Source: Lachnospiraceae bacterium (GTDB lineage: Bacteria; Bacillota; Clostridia; Lachnospirales; Lachnospiraceae). From it: 37,967 bases of DNA. Positions 25,541 to 33,819 of the stretch are shown here, piece by piece. A program made the translations under genes and the position numbers. The stretch spans positions 1 through 37,967 of the forward strand of contig JAJBTQ010000035.1 in the NCBI GenBank assembly GCA_020860755.1, given 5' to 3'. A model generated the notes under the pieces. That model was not told the DNA's origin and ran no database searches. It worked only from the letters and a program-made list of their open reading frames with translations. How positions within the stretch are numbered: position 1 is the first letter of the stretch; every line of letters begins with the position of its first letter.

Positions 25541-28165
25541 ATGAAGAAATGGGTATATTTATTTAGCGAAGGGAACGCGGACATGCGCGAACTCCTCGGC
25601 GGCAAGGGTGCGAACCTTGCTGAGATGACTTCGCTCGGACTTCCGGTGCCGCAGGGCTTTACGATCACCACGGAAGCCTGTACACAGTATTACGAAGACG
25701 GCCAGGATATCAATGATGAGATCCGGGGTCAGATCGAGGAATATATTGTGAAAATGGAAGAGCTCACCGGAAAAAAGTTCGGCGATATCCAGAATCCGCT
25801 TTTAGTGTCCGTCCGTTCCGGAGCCAGAGCCTCGATGCCGGGCATGATGGACACGATCTTAAACCTCGGCTTAAACGAGACGGTGGTGGGGGTCCTGGCG
25901 GAGCAATCTCAAAATCCGAGATGGGCGTGGGACTGCTATCGCAGATTTATCCAGATGTACTCCGATGTTGTAATGGAGGTCGGGAAAAAGTATTTTGAAG
26001 AGCTCATCGATAAGATGAAAGCAGAAAAAGGAGTCACCTACGACGTCGAACTGACAGCGGATGATTTAAAGGCGCTGGCCGGTCAGTTTAAGGCTGAATA
26101 TAAAAAAGTACTGGGAGAGGACTTCCCGGATGATCCGAAAGAGCAGCTGATGGGTGCCATCAAGGCTGTTTTCCGTTCCTGGGACAACCCCCGCGCGAAT
26201 GTGTACCGCCGTGACAATGATATCCCGTATTCCTGGGGCACTGCGGTCAATGTGCAGAGCATGGCATTCGGAAACATGGGCGATGACTGCGGCACCGGCG
26301 TGGCATTCACCCGTGACCCTGCTACCGGGGAAAAGCATGTGATGGGCGAATTTTTGGTCAATGCACAGGGCGAGGATGTGGTCGCCGGTGTTCGGACCCC
26401 TATGCCGATCGCAAAGATGGAAGAGGAGTTCCCGGAAGCATACGCGCAGTTTATTGACGTCTGCAATACACTTGAGAATCATTACAGAGATATGCAGGAT
26501 ATGGAGTTTACGGTTGAGCACAAGAAGCTCTACATGCTGCAGACCAGAAACGGCAAGAGGACCGCATTTGCGGCGCTTAAGATTGCCTGTGATCTTGTGG
26601 ATGAGGGAATGAGGAGCGAGGAAGAGGCGGTTGCGATGATCGACCCCCGCAACCTGGATGCGCTGCTTCACCCGACGTTTGACGCGGATGCGCTCGCAAA
26701 AGCGACGCCGATCGGCAAGGCATTGGGCGCAGCTCCCGGAGCTGCATGCGGCAAGATCGTATTTACCGCTGACGATGCGGAAGAATGGGCAGCACGAGGC
26801 GAGAAGGTCGTCTTAGTCCGTCTGGAGACCTCGCCGGAGGATATCACAGGTATGAAGGTATCCCAGGGTATCCTTACCGTGCGCGGCGGCATGACCTCCC
26901 ACGCGGCAGTCGTTGCCCGAGGCATGGGCGCCTGCTGTGTTGCCGGCTGCGGTGACATCGTTATGGATGAGGAGAACAAAAAGTTTACGCTTGGCGGAAA
27001 AGAATACCATGAAGGTGATGTGATCTCCTTTGACGGGACGACCGGCAACATTTACGACGGGGCGATCCCGACGGTGGAGGCGAAGATCGCCGGTGAGTTC
27101 GGCCGGATCATGGATTGGGCGGACAAGTACCGCACAATGAAAGTCAGGACCAACGCAGATACGCCGACGGACGCGAAGAAGGCGAGAGAGCTCGGCGCGG
27201 AGGGCATCGGACTTTGCCGTACGGAGCATATGTTCTTTGCGGAAGACCGGATCGAGGCGTTCCGCGAGATGATCTGCGCGGATACGCCCGAGGAGAGAGA
27301 GGCTGCGCTCGAGAAGATCCTTCCCTATCAGCAGGGCGACTTTGAGCAGCTCTACGAGGCAATGGAAGGTGACCCGGTCACGATCCGTTTCTTAGATCCC
27401 CCGCTCCATGAGTTTGTTCCCACTGAGGAGGACGATATCGAAAAGCTGGCGAAGGCGCAGGGCAAGAGCGTTGAGGATATCAAGGCAATCATTGAGGGAT
27501 TAAAGGAGTTTAACCCGATGATGGGTCACCGCGGCTGCCGTCTGGCTGTCACGTTCCCAGAGATCGCAAAGATGCAGACAAGGGCCGTGATACGTGCTGC
27601 CATCAAGGTGTCCAATGCGCATCCTGACTGGAACATGGTCCCCGAGATCATGATCCCGCTTGTCGGTGAGGTAAAAGAGTTAAAGTATGTTAAGAACTTT
27701 GTGGTTGAGACTGCGGATGAGGAGATCGCGGCAGCCGGTTCCGATCTGAAATATGAAGTCGGCACGATGATCGAGATCCCGCGCGCCTGTGTCACGGCGG
27801 ATGAGATCGCGACTGAGGCGGAGTTCTTCTGCTTCGGTACGAATGATCTGACCCAGATGACATACGGATTCTCCCGCGACGATGCAGGCAAGTTCCTTGG
27901 TGCTTACTACGACGCGAAGATTTTAGAGAACGACCCGTTTGTGAAGCTCGACCAGGTCGGCGTCGGTAAGCTCATGAAGATGGCACTTGACCTTGGCAAA
28001 CCGGTCAATTCCGAGCTGCACTGCGGTATTTGCGGCGAGCACGGCGGAGATCCATCCTCCGTGGAGTTCTGCCACCAGATCGGACTGGACTATGTGTCCT
28101 GCAGCCCGTTTCGTGTACCGATCGCACGGCTTGCGGCGGCACAGGCTGCGATCGCAGATAAATAA
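25541..28165 (+). CDS. ppdK: Pyruvate, phosphate dikinase
   Basis: PpdK interconverts pyruvate, ATP and phosphate with phosphoenolpyruvate, AMP and pyrophosphate; in anaerobes it often works in glycolysis or in making PEP. The 874-residue product has the N-terminal ATP-grasp domain (GGKGANLAEM, SVRSGARASMPGMMDT), the swivelling phospho-His domain with catalytic His454 in GGMTSHAAVVARG, and the PEP-binding barrel. The barrel includes LCRTEHMFF, MGHRGCRL and the catalytic Cys in ELHCGICGEHGGD. The length is normal. AGGAGG (25527-25532) lies 8 bp before ATG 25541. It is monocistronic, with its own promoter and terminator. Confidence 0.98.
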   Translation: MKKWVYLFSEGNADMRELLGGKGANLAEMTSLGLPVPQGFTITTEACTQYYEDGQDINDEIRGQIEEYIVKMEELTGKKFGDIQNPLLVSVRSGARASMPGMMDTILNLGLNETVVGVLAEQSQNPRWAWDCYRRFIQMYSDVVMEVGKKYFEELIDKMKAEKGVTYDVELTADDLKALAGQFKAEYKKVLGEDFPDDPKEQLMGAIKAVFRSWDNPRANVYRRDNDIPYSWGTAVNVQSMAFGNMGDDCGTGVAFTRDPATGEKHVMGEFLVNAQGEDVVAGVRTPMPIAKMEEEFPEAYAQFIDVCNTLENHYRDMQDMEFTVEHKKLYMLQTRNGKRTAFAALKIACDLVDEGMRSEEEAVAMIDPRNLDALLHPTFDADALAKATPIGKALGAAPGAACGKIVFTADDAEEWAARGEKVVLVRLETSPEDITGMKVSQGILTVRGGMTSHAAVVARGMGACCVAGCGDIVMDEENKKFTLGGKEYHEGDVISFDGTTGNIYDGAIPTVEAKIAGEFGRIMDWADKYRTMKVRTNADTPTDAKKARELGAEGIGLCRTEHMFFAEDRIEAFREMICADTPEEREAALEKILPYQQGDFEQLYEAMEGDPVTIRFLDPPLHEFVPTEEDDIEKLAKAQGKSVEDIKAIIEGLKEFNPMMGHRGCRLAVTFPEIAKMQTRAVIRAAIKVSNAHPDWNMVPEIMIPLVGEVKELKYVKNFVVETADEEIAAAGSDLKYEVGTMIEIPRACVTADEIATEAEFFCFGTNDLTQMTYGFSRDDAGKFLGAYYDAKILENDPFVKLDQVGVGKLMKMALDLGKPVNSELHCGICGEHGGDPSSVEFCHQIGLDYVSCSPFRVPIARLAAAQAAIADK

Positions 28166-28193
28166 GAGTAATGTATATAAGAGTGAAAGATGT

Positions 28194-28230
28194 GCACCGC
28201 AGATGGAATTCTGCGGTGCGTTCTTCTTAC
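28194..28230 (+). terminator. Terminator of ppdK
   Basis: A perfect 9-bp stem GCACCGCAG/CTGCGGTGC (28194-28202 with 28211-28219) is followed by GTTCTTCTT. Confidence 0.85.
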
Positions 28231-28255
28231 TTAAAGTGGCAGAAACGGAGACATC

Positions 28256-28375
28256 ATGCGATCCTCTCAGATTGAAAATTTTTTTGCACTGGCACAATAT
28301 AAAAATTTTTCCAAGGCGGCGGAATACTGCTTTATTACGCAGCCGGCACTGAGCAAAAATATCTGGAAGCATTAA
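28256..28375 (+). pseudogene. LysR-family regulator, N-terminal remnant
   Basis: The 39-codon frame reads MRSSQIENFFALAQYKNFSKAAEYCFITQPALS when split for display: it opens MRSSQIENFFALAQY and continues KNFSKAAEYCFITQPALSK. This is the typical first half of a LysR-type winged helix-turn-helix (ALA..xNFSxAAE...xTQPALS). It then stops at TAA, leaving no wing or effector domain. It is most likely the stub of a deleted gene. The ATG has no good ribosome site. Confidence 0.75.
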
Positions 28376-28536
28376 CATTCGGAAAGCCCAATCACGTGCC
28401 CTGTGTTATGACGGCAGCGCAGGTTGCGGGAATCCTTCCGAATGACCCATCGAATTCCCGGAACATTCTGATTACGATGCATTTGGAGTGCATTGGATTT
28501 ATAGGGCGGATGGAGCAATGCCGGACAAGAGTCTGA
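28376..28536 (+). pseudogene. Gene debris, possibly from a uroporphyrinogen-decarboxylase-like protein
   Basis: No intact gene is seen. In one frame, after a TGA, the residues HSDYDAFGVHWIYRADGAMPD recall the N-terminal DxFGVxW block of uroporphyrinogen decarboxylase/MtaA-type proteins; written in pieces the key part is DAFGVHW. The match is short and the frame is broken on both sides, so identity is tentative. It lies between the LysR stub and the convergent LacI-type regulator. Confidence 0.3.
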
Positions 28537-29550
28537 CTACAGATGGGATATGTGATAACAACTGTCCCTTATGATCACGCGGCAGGGCAGCTCGATGCGT
28601 ATCGGCTCACGGTGCAGGCGGCTGATCCGGTCTAAGAGCAGACAGACTGCCATGTGTGCCATCTCATCGCGCGGGATATGGATCGTCGTGAGCATCGGCT
28701 TCGTGTCCTGTGACTCTTCGATGTCATCGATGGAGATGACTGAGATGGATTCGCGAACACTCTTTTTTTGCCCCTTTAAGATCTCCAGAACCCGGATGGC
28801 CGTCACATCATTGGCGCAGAACACGGCTGAGAAATCTGCTTTCCCGGCCGTTTTTGCAGCCAGAAGCTCTTCAAAAGCCTTTCCGGCTTCCTCCCGGGTC
28901 TGGTTGGTCTGACAGATCAGCTGGTAGTCCATCGATATGCGGTTCTGGATCAGTGTGTTGCAGTAGCCGATATAGCGGCTTTCGTAGGAACAGTCTCCGA
29001 TATAAGCGATCTGCCTGTGTCCGTGCGAGAGCAGATAGTCCATCGCGAGACGCGCGGCCGTCTCTCCGTCGCAGATCACTTCATCCACATCAAAGTCCAT
29101 GGAGTTTCTCCAGATCCCGACTATGTTTGGACTCTGCGTACGGATCTCATCCAGAAGTTTTTTGGAAGAGCGCCCGAGGATGATCACGCCATCCGTATCG
29201 GAGACGTTTTTCGGAAGTGATTCCTCCGTATACAGCACCTGATCGACGATCGTGTTCTGCTTCATGAGTTCCGCCTCCAGGCGACGGAACAAATCTAAAA
29301 AGAAAGGGTCTGTTTCCAGAGAGGCAACCCTTGCCAAAATGATCGTAACCGTCCGTGGGTCAGAAGATGACTCCCCGGGCTTCTTTAATTTTCTGGCTGC
29401 TTCGTTCGGATGATAGCCGATCTCCCGCGCAGCCGCCCAGATCTTGTCTCTGGTCTCGGGGGAAGCGCAGGTGGAAGAGGTGTCATTTAATACGCGGGAT
29501 ATTGTTGAAACGGAATATCCTGTCATTGCAGCGATCTGTTTTAAAGACAT
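28537..29550 (-). CDS. LacI-family transcriptional regulator
   Basis: The 337-residue product has the LacI-type helix-turn-helix at its very N-terminus (LKQIAAMTGYSVSTISRVLN), the hinge region (PNEAARKLK) and a periplasmic-binding-protein-like effector domain with IAYIGD and CANDVTAIRVLE. It is full length. The start, on the complement of 29548-29550, follows GGAGG. It is divergent from the sulfate-type ABC transporter. Palindromic operator-like sites lie between them, so it probably controls itself and the transporter. LacI regulators usually sense sugars or nucleosides; one facing a sulfate transporter is unusual and its ligand cannot be read from the sequence. Confidence 0.9.
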   Translation of the reverse strand: MSLKQIAAMTGYSVSTISRVLNDTSSTCASPETRDKIWAAAREIGYHPNEAARKLKKPGESSSDPRTVTIILARVASLETDPFFLDLFRRLEAELMKQNTIVDQVLYTEESLPKNVSDTDGVIILGRSSKKLLDEIRTQSPNIVGIWRNSMDFDVDEVICDGETAARLAMDYLLSHGHRQIAYIGDCSYESRYIGYCNTLIQNRISMDYQLICQTNQTREEAGKAFEELLAAKTAGKADFSAVFCANDVTAIRVLEILKGQKKSVRESISVISIDDIEESQDTKPMLTTIHIPRDEMAHMAVCLLLDRISRLHREPIRIELPCRVIIRDSCYHISHL

Positions 29551-29567
29551 GCCGGCCTCCTTTTTTA

Positions 29568-29583
29568 TTGTAGACGTTTGTCC
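29568..29583. promoter_or_regulatory. Possible weak LacI-type operator (O3)
   Basis: The site shares the core ACGTTTG with the perfect operator at 29702-29717 but matches only 9 of 16 positions. Its centre is 21 bp (two helical turns) from the next site. It overlaps a possible regulator -10 (TACAAT on the minus strand, 29567-29572). Confidence 0.35.
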
Positions 29584-29588
29584 GGATA

Positions 29589-29604
29589 GAGAAAACGTTT
29601 GCGT
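29589..29604. promoter_or_regulatory. LacI-type operator (O2)
   Basis: GAGAAAACGTTTGCGT matches the palindromic operator at 29702-29717 in 13 of 16 positions and has the central AAACGTTTGC of LacI-family sites. It lies upstream of the transporter promoter and close to the regulator's own start. Confidence 0.6.
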
Positions 29605-29613
29605 AAATTAAGG

Positions 29614-29645
29614 TTGAAATACTTTCTTGTATTTGCTAGTATAAT
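29614..29645 (+). promoter_or_regulatory. Promoter of the sulfate-type transport operon
   Basis: A perfect TATAAT (29640-29645) is preceded by TTGAAA (29614-29619), but the spacer is 20 bp, longer than ideal. The -10 is clear; the -35 is uncertain. Confidence 0.5.
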
Positions 29646-29701
29646 CATGGCTTTCAAAAACCAAGGACAGTATATCACTGGCCTTCTAAAAAGTCAAATT
29701 A

Positions 29702-29717
29702 AAGCAAACGTTTGCTT
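29702..29717. promoter_or_regulatory. LacI-type operator, perfect palindrome (O1)
   Basis: AAGCAAACGTTTGCTT is a perfect 16-bp palindrome with the central CG typical of LacI-family operators. It lies about 57 bp downstream of the -10 box and 30 bp before the binding-protein start, so a bound repressor could block elongation or loop to O2 113 bp away. Confidence 0.75.
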
Positions 29718-29746
29718 AATTGGCCGAGTTAAAGGAGGAAATCACT

Positions 29747-30886
29747 ATGAAACACAAACTCGCAAAAACCATCCTTACTTCCGTTGTGGTGGGATCCCTT
29801 GCATTCGCACTCGTCGGCTGTGGCAGCAGCAGTTCGGATTCCGATACAGGAGCCGGAGAAGAGACAGATGCACAGGTTGATGCGGAAGCAGAAGAGCAGG
29901 CAGACGAGTTGAATGAGGAAGTGGAGAGTGCTGAGGCCGATGCTCCGGCCGGTGAGGTTACGATCACCAATGTTTCCTATGACCCAACAAGAGAATTTTA
30001 TGCGGCATACAATGAGATGTTCTCGGAATATTATAAGAATGAGACCGGTGTGGATGTGGAAGTTATCCAGTCTCACGGCGGTTCCGGTTCACAGGCGCGT
30101 TCCGTGATCGAGGGTGCCGATGCGGACGTTGTGACGCTGGCGCTTGCTCATGATATCACACTCATCGAGAATGAGGGGCTGATCGAGCCGGGCTGGATCG
30201 ATGAATTCGAGGACAATTCTTCTCCTTATACTTCGACCATTGTCTTTTTAGTCCGTGCCGGTAATGACAAAGACATTCAGGACTGGGATGATCTGACAAA
30301 AGACGGAGTGGAAGTCATCACTCCCGATCCCAAGTCTTCCGGAGGAGCCTGCTGGAACTTCCTGGCTGCATGGCACTATGCCGACCTCCTCTATGGCGGG
30401 AACGAAGATGATATCCGCGCATTTGAGACTGCCCTGTACAGCAACGTGATCGTAATGGATTCCGGTGCCAGAGGTGCCACGACAACATTTGTTGAAAACG
30501 GCCAGGGCGATGTCCTGATCGCATGGGAGAACGAAGCTTTGATGGCTATGGACGAGTATCCCGGCGAATATGAGATGATAACACCGAGCGTCAGCATCAA
30601 AGCGGAACCCTCTGTGGCGATCGTCGATGAAAATGTGGAAAAAGACGGCACGCGTGAAGTCGCAGAGGCGTATCTTGGTTACCTCTATACGGATGATGCG
30701 CAGGAGATGATCGGAGAGTACTATTATCGCCCGACCAATGAGGATATTCTGCAGTCGTTCTCCGACCAGTTCGATCTGGACATTGAAATGTGTACGATCG
30801 ATGATTTTGGCGGATGGGATCAGGCCTATGAGGACTATTTCCAGGACGGTGCCATCTTTGACCAGATTTATGCAGAAGCCGAATAG
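29747..30886 (+). CDS. Sulfate/thiosulfate ABC transporter substrate-binding lipoprotein
   Basis: The 379-residue product is the extracytoplasmic receptor. A signal peptide ends at lipobox LVGC with Cys25, then a Ser- and acidic-rich linker (26-70) leads to the binding domain. The blocks NVSYDPTREFY, QSHGGSGSQARSVIEG and ADVVTLAL are typical of the CysP/Sbp sulfate-binding family, as is PKSSGGACWNFLAAW in place of the more usual PKTSGNGRW. This local change near the ligand loop may alter substrate. AAAGGAGG precedes ATG 29747. It is the first gene of the operon with two permeases and an ATPase. Confidence 0.92.
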   Translation: MKHKLAKTILTSVVVGSLAFALVGCGSSSSDSDTGAGEETDAQVDAEAEEQADELNEEVESAEADAPAGEVTITNVSYDPTREFYAAYNEMFSEYYKNETGVDVEVIQSHGGSGSQARSVIEGADADVVTLALAHDITLIENEGLIEPGWIDEFEDNSSPYTSTIVFLVRAGNDKDIQDWDDLTKDGVEVITPDPKSSGGACWNFLAAWHYADLLYGGNEDDIRAFETALYSNVIVMDSGARGATTTFVENGQGDVLIAWENEALMAMDEYPGEYEMITPSVSIKAEPSVAIVDENVEKDGTREVAEAYLGYLYTDDAQEMIGEYYYRPTNEDILQSFSDQFDLDIEMCTIDDFGGWDQAYEDYFQDGAIFDQIYAEAE

Positions 30887-30902
30887 ATTGGGTTGATATG
30901 TT

Positions 30903-31769
30903 ATGAATTCAGCAACGCAGAAAAAAACAAAAACCAGAACCAGAGCCCGCGCCGGAGTAATCCCCGGCCGCGGGCTTACTTTGGGTATAACGGTAACGAT
31001 GCTTTCCCTGCTTATCCTGATCCCTCTGGCTTCGATCCTTGCCTACTCCTTTAGGCTGTCCTGGGCAGAGTTTTGGGAGATCGTTACACGGCCGAATGTA
31101 GTCAGAGCTTTCGGCACGAGCATCGGCTGCGCTCTCATCGCGGCTCTTGTCAACTGTGTCTTCGGATTGATCCTGGCATGGATCCTTGTCCGCTATAAAT
31201 TTCCGGGGAAGCGCATCATGGATGCCATGATCGAGCTGCCGTTTGCGCTTCCGACTGCCGTCGCGGGCATTACACTTTCCAGGATGTATTCCACACAGGG
31301 CGTGCTGGGAAGCTTTTTTGACCGCTTCGGGATCAAGATCTCTTACACTCAGCTGGGTATTATCATCGCGCTTATCTTCGTCGGAATTCCGTTTGTCGTT
31401 CGGGCGCTGCAGCCGGTGATCGAAAAGCTGCCTGCCTCGTTTGAGGAGGCGGCCACCATGCTCGGTGCAAAGAACGGATACACGTTTCGACGCGTGATCA
31501 TGCCGGAACTTACCCCGGCGCTTTTGACCGGCTTCGGTCTGGCTTTGGCGCGCGGGATCGGAGAGTATGGAAGTGTGATCTACATTTCGGGAAACAGTGA
31601 AAAGAACGGGACACAGGTTGTCTCGTATATTATCATGCAGAAGCTCAACTCCGGAAGCGCGGATTACGAGGGGGCTGCGGCCATCGCTCTGATCCTGCTG
31701 ATCATTTCGTTTGTGCTTCTGTTTGTCATTAACATGATCCAGCTGGTTGCAAGCCGGCGGACGAAGTAG
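30903..31769 (+). CDS. cysT: Sulfate ABC transporter permease CysT (CysU)
   Basis: The 288-residue product has about six hydrophobic helices. The cytoplasmic EAA loop EEAATMLGAKNGYTFRRVIMP is given here by its key part EEAATMLGA, which docks to the ATPase. GEYGSVIYISGN in the last third is typical of the CysT sulfate permease. A Lys/Arg/Thr-rich N-terminus precedes the first helix. It pairs with CysW. The start ATG 30903 lies 16 bp after the binding-protein gene; the ribosome site is weak (GGGTTG), suggesting coupled translation. Confidence 0.92.
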   Translation: MNSATQKKTKTRTRARAGVIPGRGLTLGITVTMLSLLILIPLASILAYSFRLSWAEFWEIVTRPNVVRAFGTSIGCALIAALVNCVFGLILAWILVRYKFPGKRIMDAMIELPFALPTAVAGITLSRMYSTQGVLGSFFDRFGIKISYTQLGIIIALIFVGIPFVVRALQPVIEKLPASFEEAATMLGAKNGYTFRRVIMPELTPALLTGFGLALARGIGEYGSVIYISGNSEKNGTQVVSYIIMQKLNSGSADYEGAAAIALILLIISFVLLFVINMIQLVASRRTK

Positions 31770-31782
31770 GGGAGGGGATCGC

Positions 31783-32631
31783 ATGGAAAATCAAAATAAG
31801 AAAAAATGGATCCCGATCGTACTGATTCTTGTTGGTGCCGCGTTTTTTGTGATCATGCTGATCCTGCCGCTGATCACGGTGCTCTTCCGTTCCTTAAAGG
31901 ACGGTTGGGAACTGTATGCGTCTGCGCTCGCGGCGAAAAACACGCTCTCCGCGCTTAAAGTATCCCTGATCGCTGCGGGCATTGCACTGCTGGTCAACAC
32001 ATTCTTCGGACTGTGCGCATCGTGGCTCATCACCAAGTTTGAATTTAGGGGGAAACAGGTGCTCTCGACTCTGATCGATATCCCGTTTTCCATTTCCCCG
32101 GTGATCGCCGGCCTCGCGTTTATCATGATGTTCGGCCGTATGGGCTGGGCGACTCCGCTGCTCGACCGGTTCAATGCGTTTTTCGGGACGGACATCGCGC
32201 TTGTATTTTCCATACCCGGCGTAGTCTTAGCGACCATCTTTGTCACCTTCCCGTTTGTATCGCGCGAACTCATTCCGGTCATGTCTGCACAGGGGAACTC
32301 GGAGGAGGAGGCCGCAGCTATGATGGGAGCGGGAGGACTTTCCATTTTCCGCAGGGTCACGCTTCCACACATCAAGTGGACGCTTGCCTATGGGATGATT
32401 CTCTGTACCGCAAGAGCGCTCGGAGAGTTTGGAGCCGTGTACGCGGTTTCTAAGACCAGGGGACAGACGTTTACCCTAACCCTGGAAGTCGATGCCCTAT
32501 ATATGTCGGGAACTGCAGACAGCATCACACAGGCGTTTGCCGTGTCATCCCTATTGGTGATGATAGCCATCGCGATCCTGGTCGTGAAGCAGATCATAGA
32601 ATATCGCGGGAGAAATGAAAAAGAGGAATAA
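31783..32631 (+). CDS. cysW: Sulfate ABC transporter permease CysW
   Basis: The 282-residue second permease subunit has about six transmembrane helices, an EAA-like loop SEEEAAAMMGAGG and the CysW-type block GEFGAVYAVSKTRGQTFTL (key part GEFGAVYAVS). The start ATG 31783 follows GGGGAGGGG and is 13 bp after cysT; a longer frame would extend back into cysT and is rejected. It functions as a heterodimer with CysT in the membrane. Confidence 0.92.
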   Translation: MENQNKKKWIPIVLILVGAAFFVIMLILPLITVLFRSLKDGWELYASALAAKNTLSALKVSLIAAGIALLVNTFFGLCASWLITKFEFRGKQVLSTLIDIPFSISPVIAGLAFIMMFGRMGWATPLLDRFNAFFGTDIALVFSIPGVVLATIFVTFPFVSRELIPVMSAQGNSEEEAAAMMGAGGLSIFRRVTLPHIKWTLAYGMILCTARALGEFGAVYAVSKTRGQTFTLTLEVDALYMSGTADSITQAFAVSSLLVMIAIAILVVKQIIEYRGRNEKEE

Positions 32632-32692
32632 ACCGTACCGGGTGGCAGATTTTTTAAAGAAGATCCGGAACGAAAGCGGAGGCTTACTTTAT

Positions 32693-33760
32693 ATGTATGT
32701 ACAGATGAACCATATCACAAAGAGATTCGGAAAGTTTGAGGCGGCAAAGGACATCACTTTTGGCGTGGACGAGGGAAAGATGGTTGCTCTTTTGGGGCCC
32801 AGCGGGAGCGGAAAGACGACGATCCTGCGGATCATTGCCGGCTTGGAACATCAGGATGAGGGCGATGTGATAATCGACGAAAAGGTGGTCAACAATGTCC
32901 CAGCCGGGGACAGGGGGGTCGGATTTGTGTTTCAGAACTATGCCCTGTTCCGCTATATGACGGTATATGACAACATCGCGTTTGGTCTGAAAGTAGAGAA
33001 AAAGCCGAAGGACGAGATTGATGAGCGTGTCACGGAGCTGATCCATCTGATCGGATTGGACGGACTGGAAAAACGCTATCCGAATCAGCTCTCCGGCGGA
33101 CAGAAACAGCGGGTGGCTTTTGCGAGGGCGATTGCCCCCAGACCGAGACTGCTTCTCTTGGATGAGCCGTTTGCGGCCATAGATGCCAAGATCCGAAAGG
33201 AACTGCGGCAGTGGTTAAAGCAGATGATACGCCAGGTCGGGATCACAAGCATCTTTGTGACGCACGATCAGGAGGAAGCTGTTGAGGTGGCGGATGAGAT
33301 TCTCGTCATCAACGAGGGAAAGATCGAGCAGATGGGAACTCCCAACGACATTTATAAGAATCCGAGAACCTCCTTTGTTGCCCAGTTTATCGGAACATCC
33401 ACTGTGCTGACGGGTGTACGCGGCCTGAAGGGATTTGAGGACGTGTCGGACGAGAAACAGGTTGTCGTCCGTCCCGAGTTCGTGGAGGCGTTTAAGAGTG
33501 ACAATGAGAAGTTTAAGTCCCTGATCCCCGACGCTGAAACAGGGACGATCACAGACATCTCATTTCGGGGGAGTTTTCTTGAGGTGACACTTGACGTAAA
33601 AGGGAATTCGCTCACGACAAACCGCTCCTTAGAGCGCAGGCCGGTTGAGATCGGAGAGCAGATGTATGTCCTGATCCACCGGATCTGTGTCCTGGACGGA
33701 GAGAACACGAATATCTATATGAATCAGCGGCTTAAAGATGTAGATATTGAATTCCTGTAA
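32693..33760 (+). CDS. cysA: Sulfate/thiosulfate ABC transporter ATP-binding protein CysA
   Basis: The 355-residue ATPase energises CysTW. It has Walker A LLGPSGSGKTT, the signature LSGGQKQRVAFARA, Walker B LLLLDEPFAAID and the switch His in VTHDQEEA, then a C-terminal regulatory TOBE-like domain. The start is ATG 32693 (MYVQMNHITKRFG), which fits family N-termini and follows GCGGAGGC. An in-frame ATG at 32615 overlaps cysW and would add 26 basic residues; it is less likely. Confidence 0.93.
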   Translation: MYVQMNHITKRFGKFEAAKDITFGVDEGKMVALLGPSGSGKTTILRIIAGLEHQDEGDVIIDEKVVNNVPAGDRGVGFVFQNYALFRYMTVYDNIAFGLKVEKKPKDEIDERVTELIHLIGLDGLEKRYPNQLSGGQKQRVAFARAIAPRPRLLLLDEPFAAIDAKIRKELRQWLKQMIRQVGITSIFVTHDQEEAVEVADEILVINEGKIEQMGTPNDIYKNPRTSFVAQFIGTSTVLTGVRGLKGFEDVSDEKQVVVRPEFVEAFKSDNEKFKSLIPDAETGTITDISFRGSFLEVTLDVKGNSLTTNRSLERRPVEIGEQMYVLIHRICVLDGENTNIYMNQRLKDVDIEFL

Positions 33761-33819
33761 ATAAAAAAATATATAGAAAAAGCAGATCATAAAGAAGAAA
33801 AACTCTAAGAGAGGAAAAG

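Noticed and set aside
32615-32692. Longer CysA start overlapping cysW
   Set aside because: CysA family members begin close to MYVQMNHITKRFG, and ATG 32693 has its own GGAGG-like site.
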